Shown here: positions 42,167 through 50,998 of the stretch, in pieces
Layout: the number at the start of each line of letters is the position of its first letter
Numbering within the stretch: position 1 is the stretch's first letter
Assembly: GCA_963819635.1 (NCBI GenBank)
Contig: CAWFWX010000011.1
Location: 310,001-374,000, forward strand
Source of the DNA: JACVRW01 sp963819635
GTDB lineage: Bacteria; Actinomycetota; Thermoleophilia; Solirubrobacterales; Thermoleophilaceae
Reading direction: 5' to 3'
DNA length: 64,000 bases
Program-made: the position numbers and the translations under genes
Notes under the pieces: model-generated
The model's input: only the letters and a program-made list of their open reading frames with translations
Told to the model about the DNA's origin: nothing
Databases searched by the model: none

Positions 42167-42601
42167 ATGGGCAAGTCGGCGACGATCGACGCTGGGCCAG
42201 AGCAGCATTTGCAGGCGCTGGAGTACGCGAACCGCGTGCGCCTCGCCCGAGCTCGGATGAAGCGTCGAATCGCAGCGGGCGAGCTCTCGGCGGCTGAGGT
42301 CGTCCTCGCCGGTCCCTGGCAGGCTCACAGCATGTCGATCAGCGACCTGCTCATGAGCCAGAAGCGCTGGGGTCGGGCCAGGTGCAGGCGACTGCTGGTC
42401 TCGCTCGGCGTTCCGGAGAACAAGCAGATCGGGACGCTCACCGAGCGCCAGCGCCTCGCGCTGGCCGCCGTGCTCACCGCGAAGAACTCTCCGGCAGGTG
42501 CTACTACGGCCGACGCGCATACCGCTGACGCGATGCGCGTGCCCCCGGCTCCCGCGCGGGCCACGCTTGCGACTCGCGAGCGCGCGCTGACGGCCGCCTG
42601 A
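42167..42601 (+). CDS. mIHF-like actinobacterial nucleoid protein
   Basis: A 144-residue protein whose centre matches the actinobacterial integration host factor (mIHF). It reads LEYANRVRLARARMKRRIAA, then SISDLLMSQKRWGRARCRRL, then GTLTERQRLALAAVL, which is the long-helix plus S13-like helix-two-turns-helix layout. mIHF binds and bends DNA and organises the nucleoid. This copy lacks the usual gmk neighbour and has an extra Ala/Thr-rich tail of about 35 residues, so it may be a paralogue. ATG 42167 is chosen because GGGGAGG lies 5 bases upstream. Confidence 0.7.
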   Translation: MGKSATIDAGPEQHLQALEYANRVRLARARMKRRIAAGELSAAEVVLAGPWQAHSMSISDLLMSQKRWGRARCRRLLVSLGVPENKQIGTLTERQRLALAAVLTAKNSPAGATTADAHTADAMRVPPAPARATLATRERALTAA

Positions 42602-42615
42602 CCGGAGCAAAGGGC

Positions 42616-42646
42616 GAGGGCGGCCGGGGAGAGGCCGGCCGCCCTC
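42616..42646. terminator. Strong GC-rich hairpin between convergent genes
   Basis: GAGGGCGGCCGG (42616-42627) pairs perfectly with CCGGCCGCCCTC (42635-42646), loop GGAGAGG. It separates the mIHF-like gene from the convergent VOC gene, so it probably ends both transcripts. No T-run is present. Confidence 0.7.
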
Positions 42647-42665
42647 CCGCCCGTCGTGGGGCTGC

Positions 42666-43076
42666 CTAGCTCGCTGCTATCTCGACGATGTGCCCGTCGG
42701 GATCGCGCAGGTAGATCGACCTGAAGTCGGAGCGCTCCATCACGTCGGTCGTGGGTATCCCTCGCGACGCCAGGTAGTCCTTCCAGGCGGCGAGCTCCTC
42801 CTCACTCTCCACGGCGAGGGCGAAGTGGTGCGTCGAGCCTCGGCCCACGATGCCCTCGTCGAGGTCCGGATACTCGAGGCACGTGATCAGCGTGCCGGGC
42901 CGCCCGTCCGCGTCCCCGAAGATGAGGTGGCGCGCGCTGCGGTCGTCGTCGTTCACGGTCTCCTTCACCAGCCGCATCCCGAGGATGTTCCGGTAGAAGG
43001 CCATCGACCGCTCCACATCGGCCACCAGCAGCGTGATGTGATGGATGCCGGCGATCCGCATCCGGCGCTCGTTCAT
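42666..43076 (-). CDS. VOC-family (glyoxalase-like) protein
   Basis: A single vicinal-oxygen-chelate domain of 136 residues. IAGIHHITLLVADVERSMAF then YRNILGMRLVKETV opens it. THHFALAV carries another metal-ligand His, and the end is IYLRDPDGHIVEIAAS. The RLVKETVNDDDRSARHLIFG block resembles the first half of ring-cleaving MhqO-type proteins, which are about twice as long. It could be a lyase or dioxygenase; the substrate is unknown. It overlaps the upstream membrane-protein gene by 4 bases. Confidence 0.75.
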   Translation of the reverse strand: MNERRMRIAGIHHITLLVADVERSMAFYRNILGMRLVKETVNDDDRSARHLIFGDADGRPGTLITCLEYPDLDEGIVGRGSTHHFALAVESEEELAAWKDYLASRGIPTTDVMERSDFRSIYLRDPDGHIVEIAAS

Positions 43077-43561
43077 CGGAAGCCGAGCCCCCCGGAGCGG
43101 CGCTTGAAGACCTCGCGCATCGCGTAGAACGTAGCGGCGAAGACGGCGGCGCCGAGCGCCAAGAGCACCCAGACCTTCACCGGCCCAAGACCGAGCGCGA
43201 CGACGGTCACCGTTACGAACGCGGCGCCCCCGGCGAGCAGCGAGGAGTGCGAGCGGTAGCCCGCAAGGTGCTCGCGGAGCGCGAGCTCCCCGCCGCCGAG
43301 CGACGCGATCACAAGCCCCGCGGCCAGCATCTCCTCGCCACCGGAGCCACGTGCCGCGCCCCAGAGGATCAGCACGATCCCGAGCAGGATCACGAGCTCG
43401 GACAGCGGGAACGCGCCCCAGGGGGCACGGGGACGCTCGCCCGCGGTCGGCCGCCCGGGCCTCGGACGGGGCCGCGGCTCCGGGCTCGCGGCGCGCTCGC
43501 GGCGGGCAGCATCGCGCTCCGCGCGCGTCGACTCACCGCGCTTGCGGCTGCGTCTTCCCAT
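43073..43561 (-). CDS. Membrane protein with basic N-terminus
   Basis: A 162-residue protein. An N-terminal 45 residues very rich in Arg, Glu and Pro is followed by about four helices (SELVILLGIVLILWGAARG, MLAAGLVIASLGGG, LLAGGAAFVTVTVVALGLG, VWVLLALGAAVFAATFYAM). No family was recognised. It is coupled to the VOC gene (4-base overlap). Confidence 0.6.
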   Translation of the reverse strand: MGRRSRKRGESTRAERDAARRERAASPEPRPRPRPGRPTAGERPRAPWGAFPLSELVILLGIVLILWGAARGSGGEEMLAAGLVIASLGGGELALREHLAGYRSHSSLLAGGAAFVTVTVVALGLGPVKVWVLLALGAAVFAATFYAMREVFKRRSGGLGFR

Positions 43562-44002
43562 TCAGGTGGCTAACGGGCAACCCGAGCTGATGACGACGCG
43601 CCACCAGCCCATGAGCATGCCGATGAAGCTCCAGCGGGGGCGCACGTGCCAGTGGCGGCAGCCTCGCTCGCCGATGTCCTCGGCCGAGACGCGCCGCCAC
43701 TTGTGGCGCTCGGGCTCGAGCAGCATCTCCTCGATCAGGCGCCGGTTCTGGTCCTCGACCCAGGTCCGGTCGGAGAGTGCACGGCGAACGTCGGAGACGC
43801 GCGTCGCCAGTTCGTCGCGGAGCTCCTCGAGCTCGCCGAGGGACAGGATGCGCGGACCGCCGCCGCGCCCGGGTACGACCGGCCGCGGCATGTCCTTCCT
43901 AGGCCAGGTGGCGCAGAACACCTGCCCCAGCTCGCTCTCGAGCCGGGCGACCTGGTCGAGCAGCGTCCGTCGCGCGGCGCGCTCGTCGGCGACGCCTGGC
44001 AT
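43562..44002 (-). CDS. Conserved protein of unknown function, start codon inside a palindrome
   Basis: A 146-residue protein. The N-terminal 90 residues are charged and helical (RRTLLDQVARLESELGQVFC, LGELEELRDELATRVSDVRR). The C-terminal part is unusually rich in Trp, His and Cys (RHKWRRVSAEDIGERGCRHW then HVRPRWSFIGMLMGWWRVVI) and ends SSGCPLAT. The ATG at 44002 is the outer edge of a 30-base perfect palindrome. No family was recognised. It ends immediately upstream of the membrane-protein gene. Confidence 0.6.
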   Translation of the reverse strand: MPGVADERAARRTLLDQVARLESELGQVFCATWPRKDMPRPVVPGRGGGPRILSLGELEELRDELATRVSDVRRALSDRTWVEDQNRRLIEEMLLEPERHKWRRVSAEDIGERGCRHWHVRPRWSFIGMLMGWWRVVISSGCPLAT

Positions 44003-44029
44003 GGGGACAGACTTAAGTCTGTCCCCATG
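44000..44029. repeat. 30-bp perfect palindrome, GGGGACAGAC family
   Basis: Bases 44000-44014 are the exact reverse complement of 44015-44029, centred on TTAA and outlined by CATGGGGACAGAC on each side. Its left end supplies the start codon of the minus-strand gene at 44002. It resembles the GGGGTCTGACCCC repeats elsewhere in the window. Confidence 0.8.
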
Positions 44030-44062
44030 GACGGGCCTGTCGAGAACGTCAGGCACGAGGGC

Positions 44063-44704
44063 TCAAGTGTAAAGCGTTTCGGCCGCGCACCACAGCGCTT
44101 CCTCGAGCGAGATACGGGGCACGCCCTTCACGCCCAGTGCGCAGAGCACCATCCGCTGGGTGTCAGGCGTCACACCGGCATCGTGGCCCACGTCGCCGAG
44201 CACGAGCGCGACCGGGCGCTCGCCATCCGCCACGACGAGCTGGCGCGCCGACAGCGGCCGCACTCCCGCGAGCTCCTCCCCCTCGCGCGCGAGGCGCAGG
44301 CCGAGCTCTCCGCCGACGCGGTCGGCGTCGAGCGCGATCAGCGGCACCCCGGTCTCCGCGATGGCGATCGTGAGCGCGTCGTCCACGAGGCTCTCGCTGT
44401 GAAGCCCACCGTCCTTCAGCCGCTGGAGGGCGACGGCCTCCACCGGCGTGCGGTCGTGGTCGGGATCGATCCCCACCTGGCGCGAGAACACCCGATACGC
44501 CCACGGCACCGGGTCCTGGCGCATGTGCACGACCTTGCCGCCGGTGTAGCGGTCGGCCAGCATCCGCAGGCGTTGCTTCACCTCGCGCGGCGAGCTGCCG
44601 GCGCCCACGTCCACTCCCGCGTGCACGAGGCTCAGCTCAGGAAACTCCTCGGCGAGCTCGGGCTCGACCCAGCCGTTGACGAGGTCCAGCTCGACCTCGG
44701 TCAT
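44063..44704 (-). CDS. B3/B4 tRNA-binding-domain protein
   Basis: A 213-residue protein with the B3/B4 fold found in the beta subunit of phenylalanyl-tRNA synthetase. PVPWAYRVFSRQVGIDPDHD then RTPVEAVALQRLKDGGLHS opens it, and LTIAIAETGVPLIALDADRV follows. Stand-alone B3/B4 proteins may act in tRNA editing or amino-acid binding; the role is not established. The ATG at 44704 overlaps the stop of the thioredoxin-fold gene by 4 bases, so it is the last gene of the MCE operon. Confidence 0.7.
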   Translation of the reverse strand: MTEVELDLVNGWVEPELAEEFPELSLVHAGVDVGAGSSPREVKQRLRMLADRYTGGKVVHMRQDPVPWAYRVFSRQVGIDPDHDRTPVEAVALQRLKDGGLHSESLVDDALTIAIAETGVPLIALDADRVGGELGLRLAREGEELAGVRPLSARQLVVADGERPVALVLGDVGHDAGVTPDTQRMVLCALGVKGVPRISLEEALWCAAETLYT

Positions 44705-45420
44705 CCGAGCACCCGCCTCGTCTCGCGCCGAAGCTCCGCCTCGGTGAGGTTCCCGACCTTGCTCGCGTCCACCCGCCCGTCGCGCGCGAAGACCGTGACC
44801 GGGCATACGCCGACGCCGTACAGGTTCACGAGCGAGCCATCCTCGTCGACCGCCACGGGCTGGCGCCAGCGGCGGGCTCGTGCGAGGTTCATCGCCTCGT
44901 CCTTCGTGTCTCCGCTCAACACGGTCACGAACCTCACTCCGGGGAAGTCTGAGGCAATCCTGTCGACCCTGTCCACCTGCGGCTCGCAGTCGGTGCCACG
45001 AGTCACAACGAACGTCATCACGAGCGGCCTGGGGTCCGCTGGGCAGATCGTGACGATCCCGCTTCCGCGCAGGTCGCAGGCCGGGACCCTGCCGGCGTTC
45101 TCGTTGCACGGCTTCTTCTGGCAGACGTTGGCGTCGCCCTCCTTGTCGCCGCTCGCCTCGGGCGCCGCGAACGCGGGCAGCCGCTGGCCGGGCTCGGGGC
45201 CCCTGAGGCCCTTGCCCTGATTCGGCAGCGTCTCCGCGAACAGCAGCACGCCCAGCCCCATCAGCATCACTATTCCCACTACCCAGGCGTACTTGTTGCC
45301 GGGCCGCGGCACCTCCGGCCGGCGCATGGGCTCGGGGTGGGTCTTGTCCCGCTCGGCGAGCCGGTCGCCGACCGAGAGGTCGTCGAAGCGGTCCGCCCCG
45401 TCCTCGCGATCGTCCGTCAC
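44701..45420 (-). CDS. Membrane-anchored thioredoxin-fold protein
   Basis: A 239-residue protein. The N-terminal 45 residues are acidic and cytoplasmic, followed by one helix (YAWVVGIVMLMGLGVLLFAE) and an extracytoplasmic domain with a thioredoxin/AhpC-like fold (RPLVMTFVVTRGTDCEPQVD, FVTVLSGDTKDEAM, GSLVNLYGVGVCPVTVFA). The usual CxxC is reduced to a single Cys, and further Cys pairs lie in NVCQKKPCNEN and VPACDLRG. It may act on disulfides of the MCE or MMPL proteins, which have Cys pairs. It is coupled to its neighbours by 4-base overlaps. Confidence 0.65.
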   Translation of the reverse strand: MTDDREDGADRFDDLSVGDRLAERDKTHPEPMRRPEVPRPGNKYAWVVGIVMLMGLGVLLFAETLPNQGKGLRGPEPGQRLPAFAAPEASGDKEGDANVCQKKPCNENAGRVPACDLRGSGIVTICPADPRPLVMTFVVTRGTDCEPQVDRVDRIASDFPGVRFVTVLSGDTKDEAMNLARARRWRQPVAVDEDGSLVNLYGVGVCPVTVFARDGRVDASKVGNLTEAELRRETRRVLG

Positions 45421-48086
45421 GGCGCGTCCGGCTGTGCGCGGCGCGGCCTAATGACGGCCAGCAGGTCGCGTACGCGGAAGGGCCCGTGCTCCTCGGCCCA
45501 TAGCAGTGCCGCGGGCAGCACGATCATCACGCCGAGCAGCGAGACGGTCAGATCGACGACGGTCACGATGCCGAAGTCGCGGAGCATCCGGATGTCCGAG
45601 AAGACGAGCGCGGCAAAGCCGGCGATCGCGGTCGCGCCCGAGGCGAGCACGGCCGCGCCCGTCGAGGCGTAGGTCAGCTCGATCGCCCGAGCCGGTCCGG
45701 CACCGGCCTCGCGCTCCTGGCGATAGCGCGACGACAGCAGCACGCTGAACTCGGTCGAGATCGCGATGACGAGCGCGCTGAGCGTGACCGACATCGGGTT
45801 CAGGTTGACCTCGAGTGGGCCCGGGAGCAGCCCCAGCACGAACAGCACGAGGCCGGACCAGCCGGTCGCGAGCGCGATCGGGATCAGCGGCACGGCCGCC
45901 GCGCGCGCGGAGCGGCGCGCGAGTAGGAGCACGAGGAAGACGCCCGCCAGCGCGGCGAGCAGCGTGAGCGCGCGCCGCCACGGGGACGACAGCGCGCCGT
46001 TCGCCTCGGCGGCGAGCACGGGCAGCCCCACGACCGACGCCTCGACGCCGTCGGGCGGCTTGAGGCTCGCCCTGACGTCGTCGACGACCTCCTTCTGGCG
46101 GTCGAGCGGCATCAGGCGGATGCCGAAGGCGAGGTTCGCGGTCTTGCGGTCCGCCGTCACGACCCCCTGCGAGAAGTAGGCCGGAACGGTGTCCAGCAGG
46201 TTGCGCACCTGCGCCTGGCCGGTGCCCGCCGTGCTGAACAGGTCGGGGAGCGATAGAGCCGGGCAGAGCTCGGGGGGGTTCTTCTCCTGGGTGCAGCGCT
46301 TGCCGGGCCTGAAGCCGTGCGCGCGGAGCACGCGGTCCTGGAAGCGCGTCATCCAGGCGATCACCTCGGGGTCGGTGATGTCGTCGGCCCGGATCGTCAC
46401 GTCGAGCTCGCCGGACACGCCGGTCTCCTCCTGGAGGACGTTCACGTCCTTCAGCGCCTGGAGATCCTGGGGAACGAGCTCGCGAACGTCGGAGTCGACC
46501 TCGCTCTGGGTGTCGAGCGCGAGGCCGACCACCGCGACCGCCAGCCCGATCGCGAGCACGCGCCGCGGGCGCGCGAGCGCGAAGCCGAGCGTTCGCCAGG
46601 ACCGGTCCGCCAGCCACTCGCTCGCCGCGTGTACGCGCGGGTGCTCGCGCAGCCCCGCGGCCCGCGCGCCGACTCCGGCGAGTGGCCGGCGCCGTCCCTC
46701 CTCCGGCCGGCGCGGGCGGTCGCCGAAGCGCACCAGTGCGGCGAACCCCGCGCAAAGCGCACACGCGAGGGCGAGCACGATGCCCACCACGAGCAGCAGG
46801 CCGAAGCCCCGCACCATCGGCACAGGCGAGAGCAGGAGGACCAGGAAGCCCGTCGCGGTGGCCAGCCCGGCGGTGAGGATTGTCGGTCCGCCGGCGACCG
46901 CGGCGGCCACGGCGGGCTCCGCCTCACCCTTGGCCGCAGCCTCGTTGTAGCGCGCCTGGAACTGGATCGCGTAGTCCACGGCGAGCCCGATCAGAACGGG
47001 CAGCGCCGCGATCGACGCCATGGTGAGATCGCCCCCCGCCACGGACAGTGCGCCGAAGGTCATCGCCGCGGCCGCCAGCGCGAGCGCCAGCGGCAGCAGC
47101 CGCAGCCGTGCCCTGAACACCAGCGCGAGCGTCGCCGCCATCAGGAGGAGAGCGGCGCCGAGGAGGACGAAGATCGCCTTCTGGACCGAGTCGGCGAGCC
47201 CAGCCGCCACGACCGGGACGCCGGTGACGATGTACTTCGCTCCCTCGCGTAGGCGGAACACCTTCTCGCCGGTCGCCGTGCGAATCAGGTCGATCGCGCG
47301 CTGGCTCTCTGAGTCCGTGAGACCGGGCTTCAGCCGGACCTGGATCAGCGCGGCGTTCTTCGACGGGAACAGGTAGGCGAAGCGCGACTTCGGCACGCCC
47401 GGCTCGCCGGCCGTCCGGTCGAACACGAGCGCGGACACCCAGCTCGGGTCGTTGATCTGCGGCGGCCCGCTGATCCCGTAGCGAAGCGCGAGCTTGAAGA
47501 TGTCGTTGATGAACTTGGCCTGGACCGCCTGAGCCGCCGTCTGCGCGAGCCGCTGCTGCTCCGCGGGCGGGTCGCCGCGCCGCTTCGACAGCCGCCGCGC
47601 GGCCTCGGCTGCCTGCTGCGCCTGGGTCGTCGCTCGCTGCTGCTGCACGGCGAACTGGTCCCGGACCTGGCGCGTCGCGGTGTTGATGAACGTTCCCGGC
47701 CCGTAGACGACCTTGGCCGGATCGAGCTCCGCGATCTGGCGGCAGACGGGTGGCAGGCTGCCGAGGCCCTCCTTCCTGTCCGGCACGTTGCCGCTGAGGC
47801 AGCCCTCGAGCCGGATCAGGCGGCCCAGGTCCGCGGTCAGGACCGTCCGTGTGACGTCGCCGCGGACGAGCACGAGGATCGCCTCGTCGCCGAAGTCGCG
47901 CTTGAAGCGCTCGGTCGCCTTGAAGGTGTCGGAACCCTGGTCGACCAGGGTCTCGGTGGCGGCGCTCGGCTCGAGCCGCAGGGCAAGCGCCGCCCCGCCG
48001 AGCGCTAGCACGGCCGTCACCGCGAGCACGAGCAGCGGCCGCCGCGTCACGGCCTCGACGAGCCGTCGAAGCACCCCCTCCATCAC
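45417..48086 (-). CDS. MMPL/RND-family lipid transporter
   Basis: An 889-residue protein with the MMPL plan: helix 1 (RPLLVLAVTAVLALGGAALA), a large external loop, helices 2-6 with ALPVLIGLAVDYAIQFQARY carrying the GxxxDY proton-relay motif, a cytoplasmic linker, a second loop and a second helix bundle (VIAISTEFSVLLSSRYRQER). The first loop has a coiled-coil-like Gln/Ala-rich insert (QQQRATTQAQQAAEAARRL). Two Cys pairs (CLSGN...VC and RCTQE...LC) may form disulfides. It lies 40 bases downstream of the last MCE gene, so it likely passes lipids to or from the MCE system. Confidence 0.85.
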   Translation of the reverse strand: MMEGVLRRLVEAVTRRPLLVLAVTAVLALGGAALALRLEPSAATETLVDQGSDTFKATERFKRDFGDEAILVLVRGDVTRTVLTADLGRLIRLEGCLSGNVPDRKEGLGSLPPVCRQIAELDPAKVVYGPGTFINTATRQVRDQFAVQQQRATTQAQQAAEAARRLSKRRGDPPAEQQRLAQTAAQAVQAKFINDIFKLALRYGISGPPQINDPSWVSALVFDRTAGEPGVPKSRFAYLFPSKNAALIQVRLKPGLTDSESQRAIDLIRTATGEKVFRLREGAKYIVTGVPVVAAGLADSVQKAIFVLLGAALLLMAATLALVFRARLRLLPLALALAAAAMTFGALSVAGGDLTMASIAALPVLIGLAVDYAIQFQARYNEAAAKGEAEPAVAAAVAGGPTILTAGLATATGFLVLLLSPVPMVRGFGLLLVVGIVLALACALCAGFAALVRFGDRPRRPEEGRRRPLAGVGARAAGLREHPRVHAASEWLADRSWRTLGFALARPRRVLAIGLAVAVVGLALDTQSEVDSDVRELVPQDLQALKDVNVLQEETGVSGELDVTIRADDITDPEVIAWMTRFQDRVLRAHGFRPGKRCTQEKNPPELCPALSLPDLFSTAGTGQAQVRNLLDTVPAYFSQGVVTADRKTANLAFGIRLMPLDRQKEVVDDVRASLKPPDGVEASVVGLPVLAAEANGALSSPWRRALTLLAALAGVFLVLLLARRSARAAAVPLIPIALATGWSGLVLFVLGLLPGPLEVNLNPMSVTLSALVIAISTEFSVLLSSRYRQEREAGAGPARAIELTYASTGAAVLASGATAIAGFAALVFSDIRMLRDFGIVTVVDLTVSLLGVMIVLPAALLWAEEHGPFRVRDLLAVIRPRRAQPDAP

Positions 48087-48125
48087 GTTGTCAGCTTAGG
48101 AGAACGGTGCGGCGCGGAACGCCGC

Positions 48126-49625
48126 TCACGGCAGCGGCTGCAGGCGCGGGAACGAGCCCGACTGGCCGACGAGGCGGCCGAGCGGCGCCTGCGGATCGCA
48201 CGGGGGCGCCTTTCCGCGGTTCTGGTCGCCGCCGAAGATGAAGCGGTCGATCTGGTCGACGATCTCCTGCGGCAGGAATTCGTTCGGCTCGGGCGTCGGC
48301 GGCACCGCGTTGTCGGTGCACAGGTAGTCGCCGTACACCTCGAGGTGGCCCTCGGTGCGGAGCTTGTCGTATCCACCCGGCTCGGTGTACGGGTTCGAGC
48401 GGTTCGTGGACAGCCTGAACGGGAACGCCGACATCATCTCGGGGTTCACGGGGTTCGCCGTGCGGATGTAGTGGATGAACTTCGACGGGTCGTTGAAGCT
48501 GCCCTCGGTTCCCTGCGTCGCGGCGGCGCCGTTCCCGAGGAAGGCGGCGATCTCGCGCCGGTAGAGCCCGAGGTAGTCGACGATCGGGGTGAGATTGCGC
48601 AGCCAGGGATCGATCCGGCGGAGCAGCGGCTCGGTGTTGTCGAGGACCTCGCCGGTCGCCGGCAGCCCGCGCTTCGACACGCGCACGAGCGGGTCGAGGT
48701 TCTCGAACACGCCCTTCAGGTCAGGCGCGAGCGCGTCGAGCTCGATCAGCGTCGGTGACAGCTCACGCGCGGCGGGCCTCAGCTGATCGATCAGCGGGTT
48801 GGTGTTGTCGGCGAACTGGGTCAGCCGGCTGGTGGTGGCGCGGCCCTCGCGCAGGAAGGTCGGCAGCACCCGGAACGTGTCGGCGAACTGTTCGTCGCGG
48901 CTGGCGATCGCCTCCCAGGTCCTGTTGGAGTTGTGGATCAGGTCGCGCAGCTGCCCCTTGCGCTCCGTGAGCGCGTCGAACACATAGCCCGTGTCGCGCA
49001 CGAAGCGCTGAGTCGCGTCGCTCTGCTGGCGCAGCACCTTCAGGACTTCGTCGGTGTCCTCCGCAAACGGCGTGAGCAGCGCGAGCGCGTCGTTCAGCGG
49101 CTCGGCGTTGTTCTGAGCGGCGATTCCGGCCTGGTCGAACCAGGTGGTGAAGCGCTGGCGCGTCGTCGGGTCGAACGCGCGCAGGATCTCGTCGAGCTCG
49201 ACCGTGTCCGCCACCTGGCCCGCGGCCAGCTTGCCGCCGTCCTGAACGACGCCGGAGGAGCGCGTGCCCGGCGAGAGCTCAACGTAGGTTTCTCCCAGGA
49301 GCGACTTCTGCCGGAGGATCGCGCGCGTGTCCTTCGGGATCGGCGCGTAGCTGGCCTCGATCTCGAGCGTCGTGTCGGTGAGCCCGGTCTGCTCGTTCGG
49401 CTGCTTGGCCTTCACGCGCCCGACGCGCACGCCTGAGATGCGCACGTCGGCCTCCTGAGCGAGCTGCGTGGCCGACGGGAAGCCCACGTTCACGCGGTAG
49501 CCCTCCGGCTGCAGCGGCACCGACCCGCCGAAGTTCAGCCACAGGAACACGAGGATCCCGAAGCACGAGAGCGTGAACGCCACCATCGCGAAGATCCGGC
49601 CGAAGCTGGGAGCCTGCTTGATCAT
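48126..49625 (-). CDS. MCE-family protein, sixth of the operon (MceF position)
   Basis: A 499-residue membrane-anchored MCE protein. An N-terminal helix (IFAMVAFTLSCFGILVFLWL) is followed by the MCE domain (YRVNVGFPSATQLAQEADVR then ISGVRVGRVKAKQ, ILRQKSLLGETYVELSPG), a long helical needle-like region to about residue 400 and a loop-rich tail. Six such proteins form the extracytoplasmic lipid tunnel. ATG 49625 overlaps the previous stop (ATGA). There is no lipobox. Confidence 0.85.
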   Translation of the reverse strand: MIKQAPSFGRIFAMVAFTLSCFGILVFLWLNFGGSVPLQPEGYRVNVGFPSATQLAQEADVRISGVRVGRVKAKQPNEQTGLTDTTLEIEASYAPIPKDTRAILRQKSLLGETYVELSPGTRSSGVVQDGGKLAAGQVADTVELDEILRAFDPTTRQRFTTWFDQAGIAAQNNAEPLNDALALLTPFAEDTDEVLKVLRQQSDATQRFVRDTGYVFDALTERKGQLRDLIHNSNRTWEAIASRDEQFADTFRVLPTFLREGRATTSRLTQFADNTNPLIDQLRPAARELSPTLIELDALAPDLKGVFENLDPLVRVSKRGLPATGEVLDNTEPLLRRIDPWLRNLTPIVDYLGLYRREIAAFLGNGAAATQGTEGSFNDPSKFIHYIRTANPVNPEMMSAFPFRLSTNRSNPYTEPGGYDKLRTEGHLEVYGDYLCTDNAVPPTPEPNEFLPQEIVDQIDRFIFGGDQNRGKAPPCDPQAPLGRLVGQSGSFPRLQPLP

Positions 49626-50998
49626 GGGACGCGCGTGTCCGGTGGCACGTTGTTGGGACAGGCCTGGGCCTCGGGCGGGAGGTTCAGGAGCGTTGTGAGC
49701 AGCCCGAGCTGCGGGTTGCCGAGGATCACCTGCTCGAGCACGTCGTAGCCGTTGCAGTTCACGAGCACGAGGCCGCGGCGGATCGGGCCGTGCGCGTCCT
49801 GCAGGTCGAACATCGTGGCGCCGGCGTGTGCCCCCCACGCCGCCCAGAAGTTGAACGACTTGCGCCCGCCGGGTGGGTCGTAGGCGAGCATGTTGAAGAA
49901 GCGGTTCAGCACGCCGAAGCTGCGCGCGAGGCGCGGGCTGACGACCGCGAGGTCCTGCGTCGCCGAGCGGAGGTCGCGCACCACCGGCTGCACGTCGCGC
50001 GCGAACGGGCGGATCTGGTCGCGGACGATCGGCGTCGTCTCCTTGAAGAACGGCTGCGTTTTCCGGAGCGCCGGCGCGAGCTCGCGCGCGAACGGGCGCA
50101 GGCGCTCGAGCGCCGGCCCCAGCTCGGCGGCCAGCGCGCTCGTCTTCGTGAGCGTCTGCTCGGTCTGGTCGAGCGCGCCCGGGAAGAGGCGCACGGCCTC
50201 GCGCAGCGCACCCTCCTCGGAGGCGAATGCCTCGAAGTTCGCGTTCGCCGAGTCCACCAGCGAGGCCAGCTGCTTGTCGCGCTGCGCCAGCGCGGTCGAG
50301 AACTCCTGGAAGTTGTGGATCACGCGGCTGAGGTTCTGGCGGCGCTTGATCAGGAGGCGAGTGATGCGGCGGCCGTCGCGGGCCGTCGGCTCGAAGCGCT
50401 TGAACGTCTCGCGCAGGTCCTGCGCGGCGGTTTGGTCGTAGCGCTTGTCCGCTCCGCTGATCTCGTCGTCGAACGCCGTGCCGCCCGCGTTCAGCAGGAT
50501 CTGGAGGTAGGCGCGCGTGTCCGCGTCCAGCTGGGCGAGGAACTCGTCGCTGTTCACGTCGGGGAGCGTGTTCGCCACGCTCACGCGCCCGCCCTCCGGC
50601 AGCGCGCCGGCGCTTCGGTTGCCCGGATCGAGCGCGAGGAACATGTCCTTCAGACCGGTCTTCGGGCGGAGCAGCACAGTCGCGTCGCGGTAGATCGGCT
50701 TGTACTCGTCCTTGATCTGCATGTCGACGACGGCGATCCCGTCCTCGAGATGAACCGCGCCCACCTCGCCGATCTTCACGCCCGCGACGTTCACGGTCTG
50801 GCCCTGGCCGGGGACGACGGCCTGGGCGCTCGAGAGCTCGGCCTTCACCGTGTAGAAGTCGGTGCCGAGCACGGGCACCCAGGCGGGCAGGTAGAAGCGC
50901 TGGTTCGACAGGATGTATCCGCCGATCCCGAGCGAGGCGACGAACAGGAACAAGATCGCCACGAAGACGCGAGCCTGCTTTCTGATCTGGCGCCTCAC
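49622..50998 (-). CDS. MCE-family protein, fifth of the operon (MceE position)
   Basis: 458 residues: N-terminal helix (FVAILFLFVASLGIGGYILS), a spacer (NQRFYLPAWVPVLGTDFY), then the MCE domain (TVKAELSSAQAVVPGQGQTV then NVAGVKIGEVGAVH, LLRPKTGLKDMFLALDPG) and a long alpha-helical region. GTG 50998 overlaps the previous stop by GTGA; the longer open frame upstream is antisense-like. Unlike MceE of mycobacteria it has no lipobox at its start. Confidence 0.85.
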   Translation of the reverse strand: MRRQIRKQARVFVAILFLFVASLGIGGYILSNQRFYLPAWVPVLGTDFYTVKAELSSAQAVVPGQGQTVNVAGVKIGEVGAVHLEDGIAVVDMQIKDEYKPIYRDATVLLRPKTGLKDMFLALDPGNRSAGALPEGGRVSVANTLPDVNSDEFLAQLDADTRAYLQILLNAGGTAFDDEISGADKRYDQTAAQDLRETFKRFEPTARDGRRITRLLIKRRQNLSRVIHNFQEFSTALAQRDKQLASLVDSANANFEAFASEEGALREAVRLFPGALDQTEQTLTKTSALAAELGPALERLRPFARELAPALRKTQPFFKETTPIVRDQIRPFARDVQPVVRDLRSATQDLAVVSPRLARSFGVLNRFFNMLAYDPPGGRKSFNFWAAWGAHAGATMFDLQDAHGPIRRGLVLVNCNGYDVLEQVILGNPQLGLLTTLLNLPPEAQACPNNVPPDTRVP

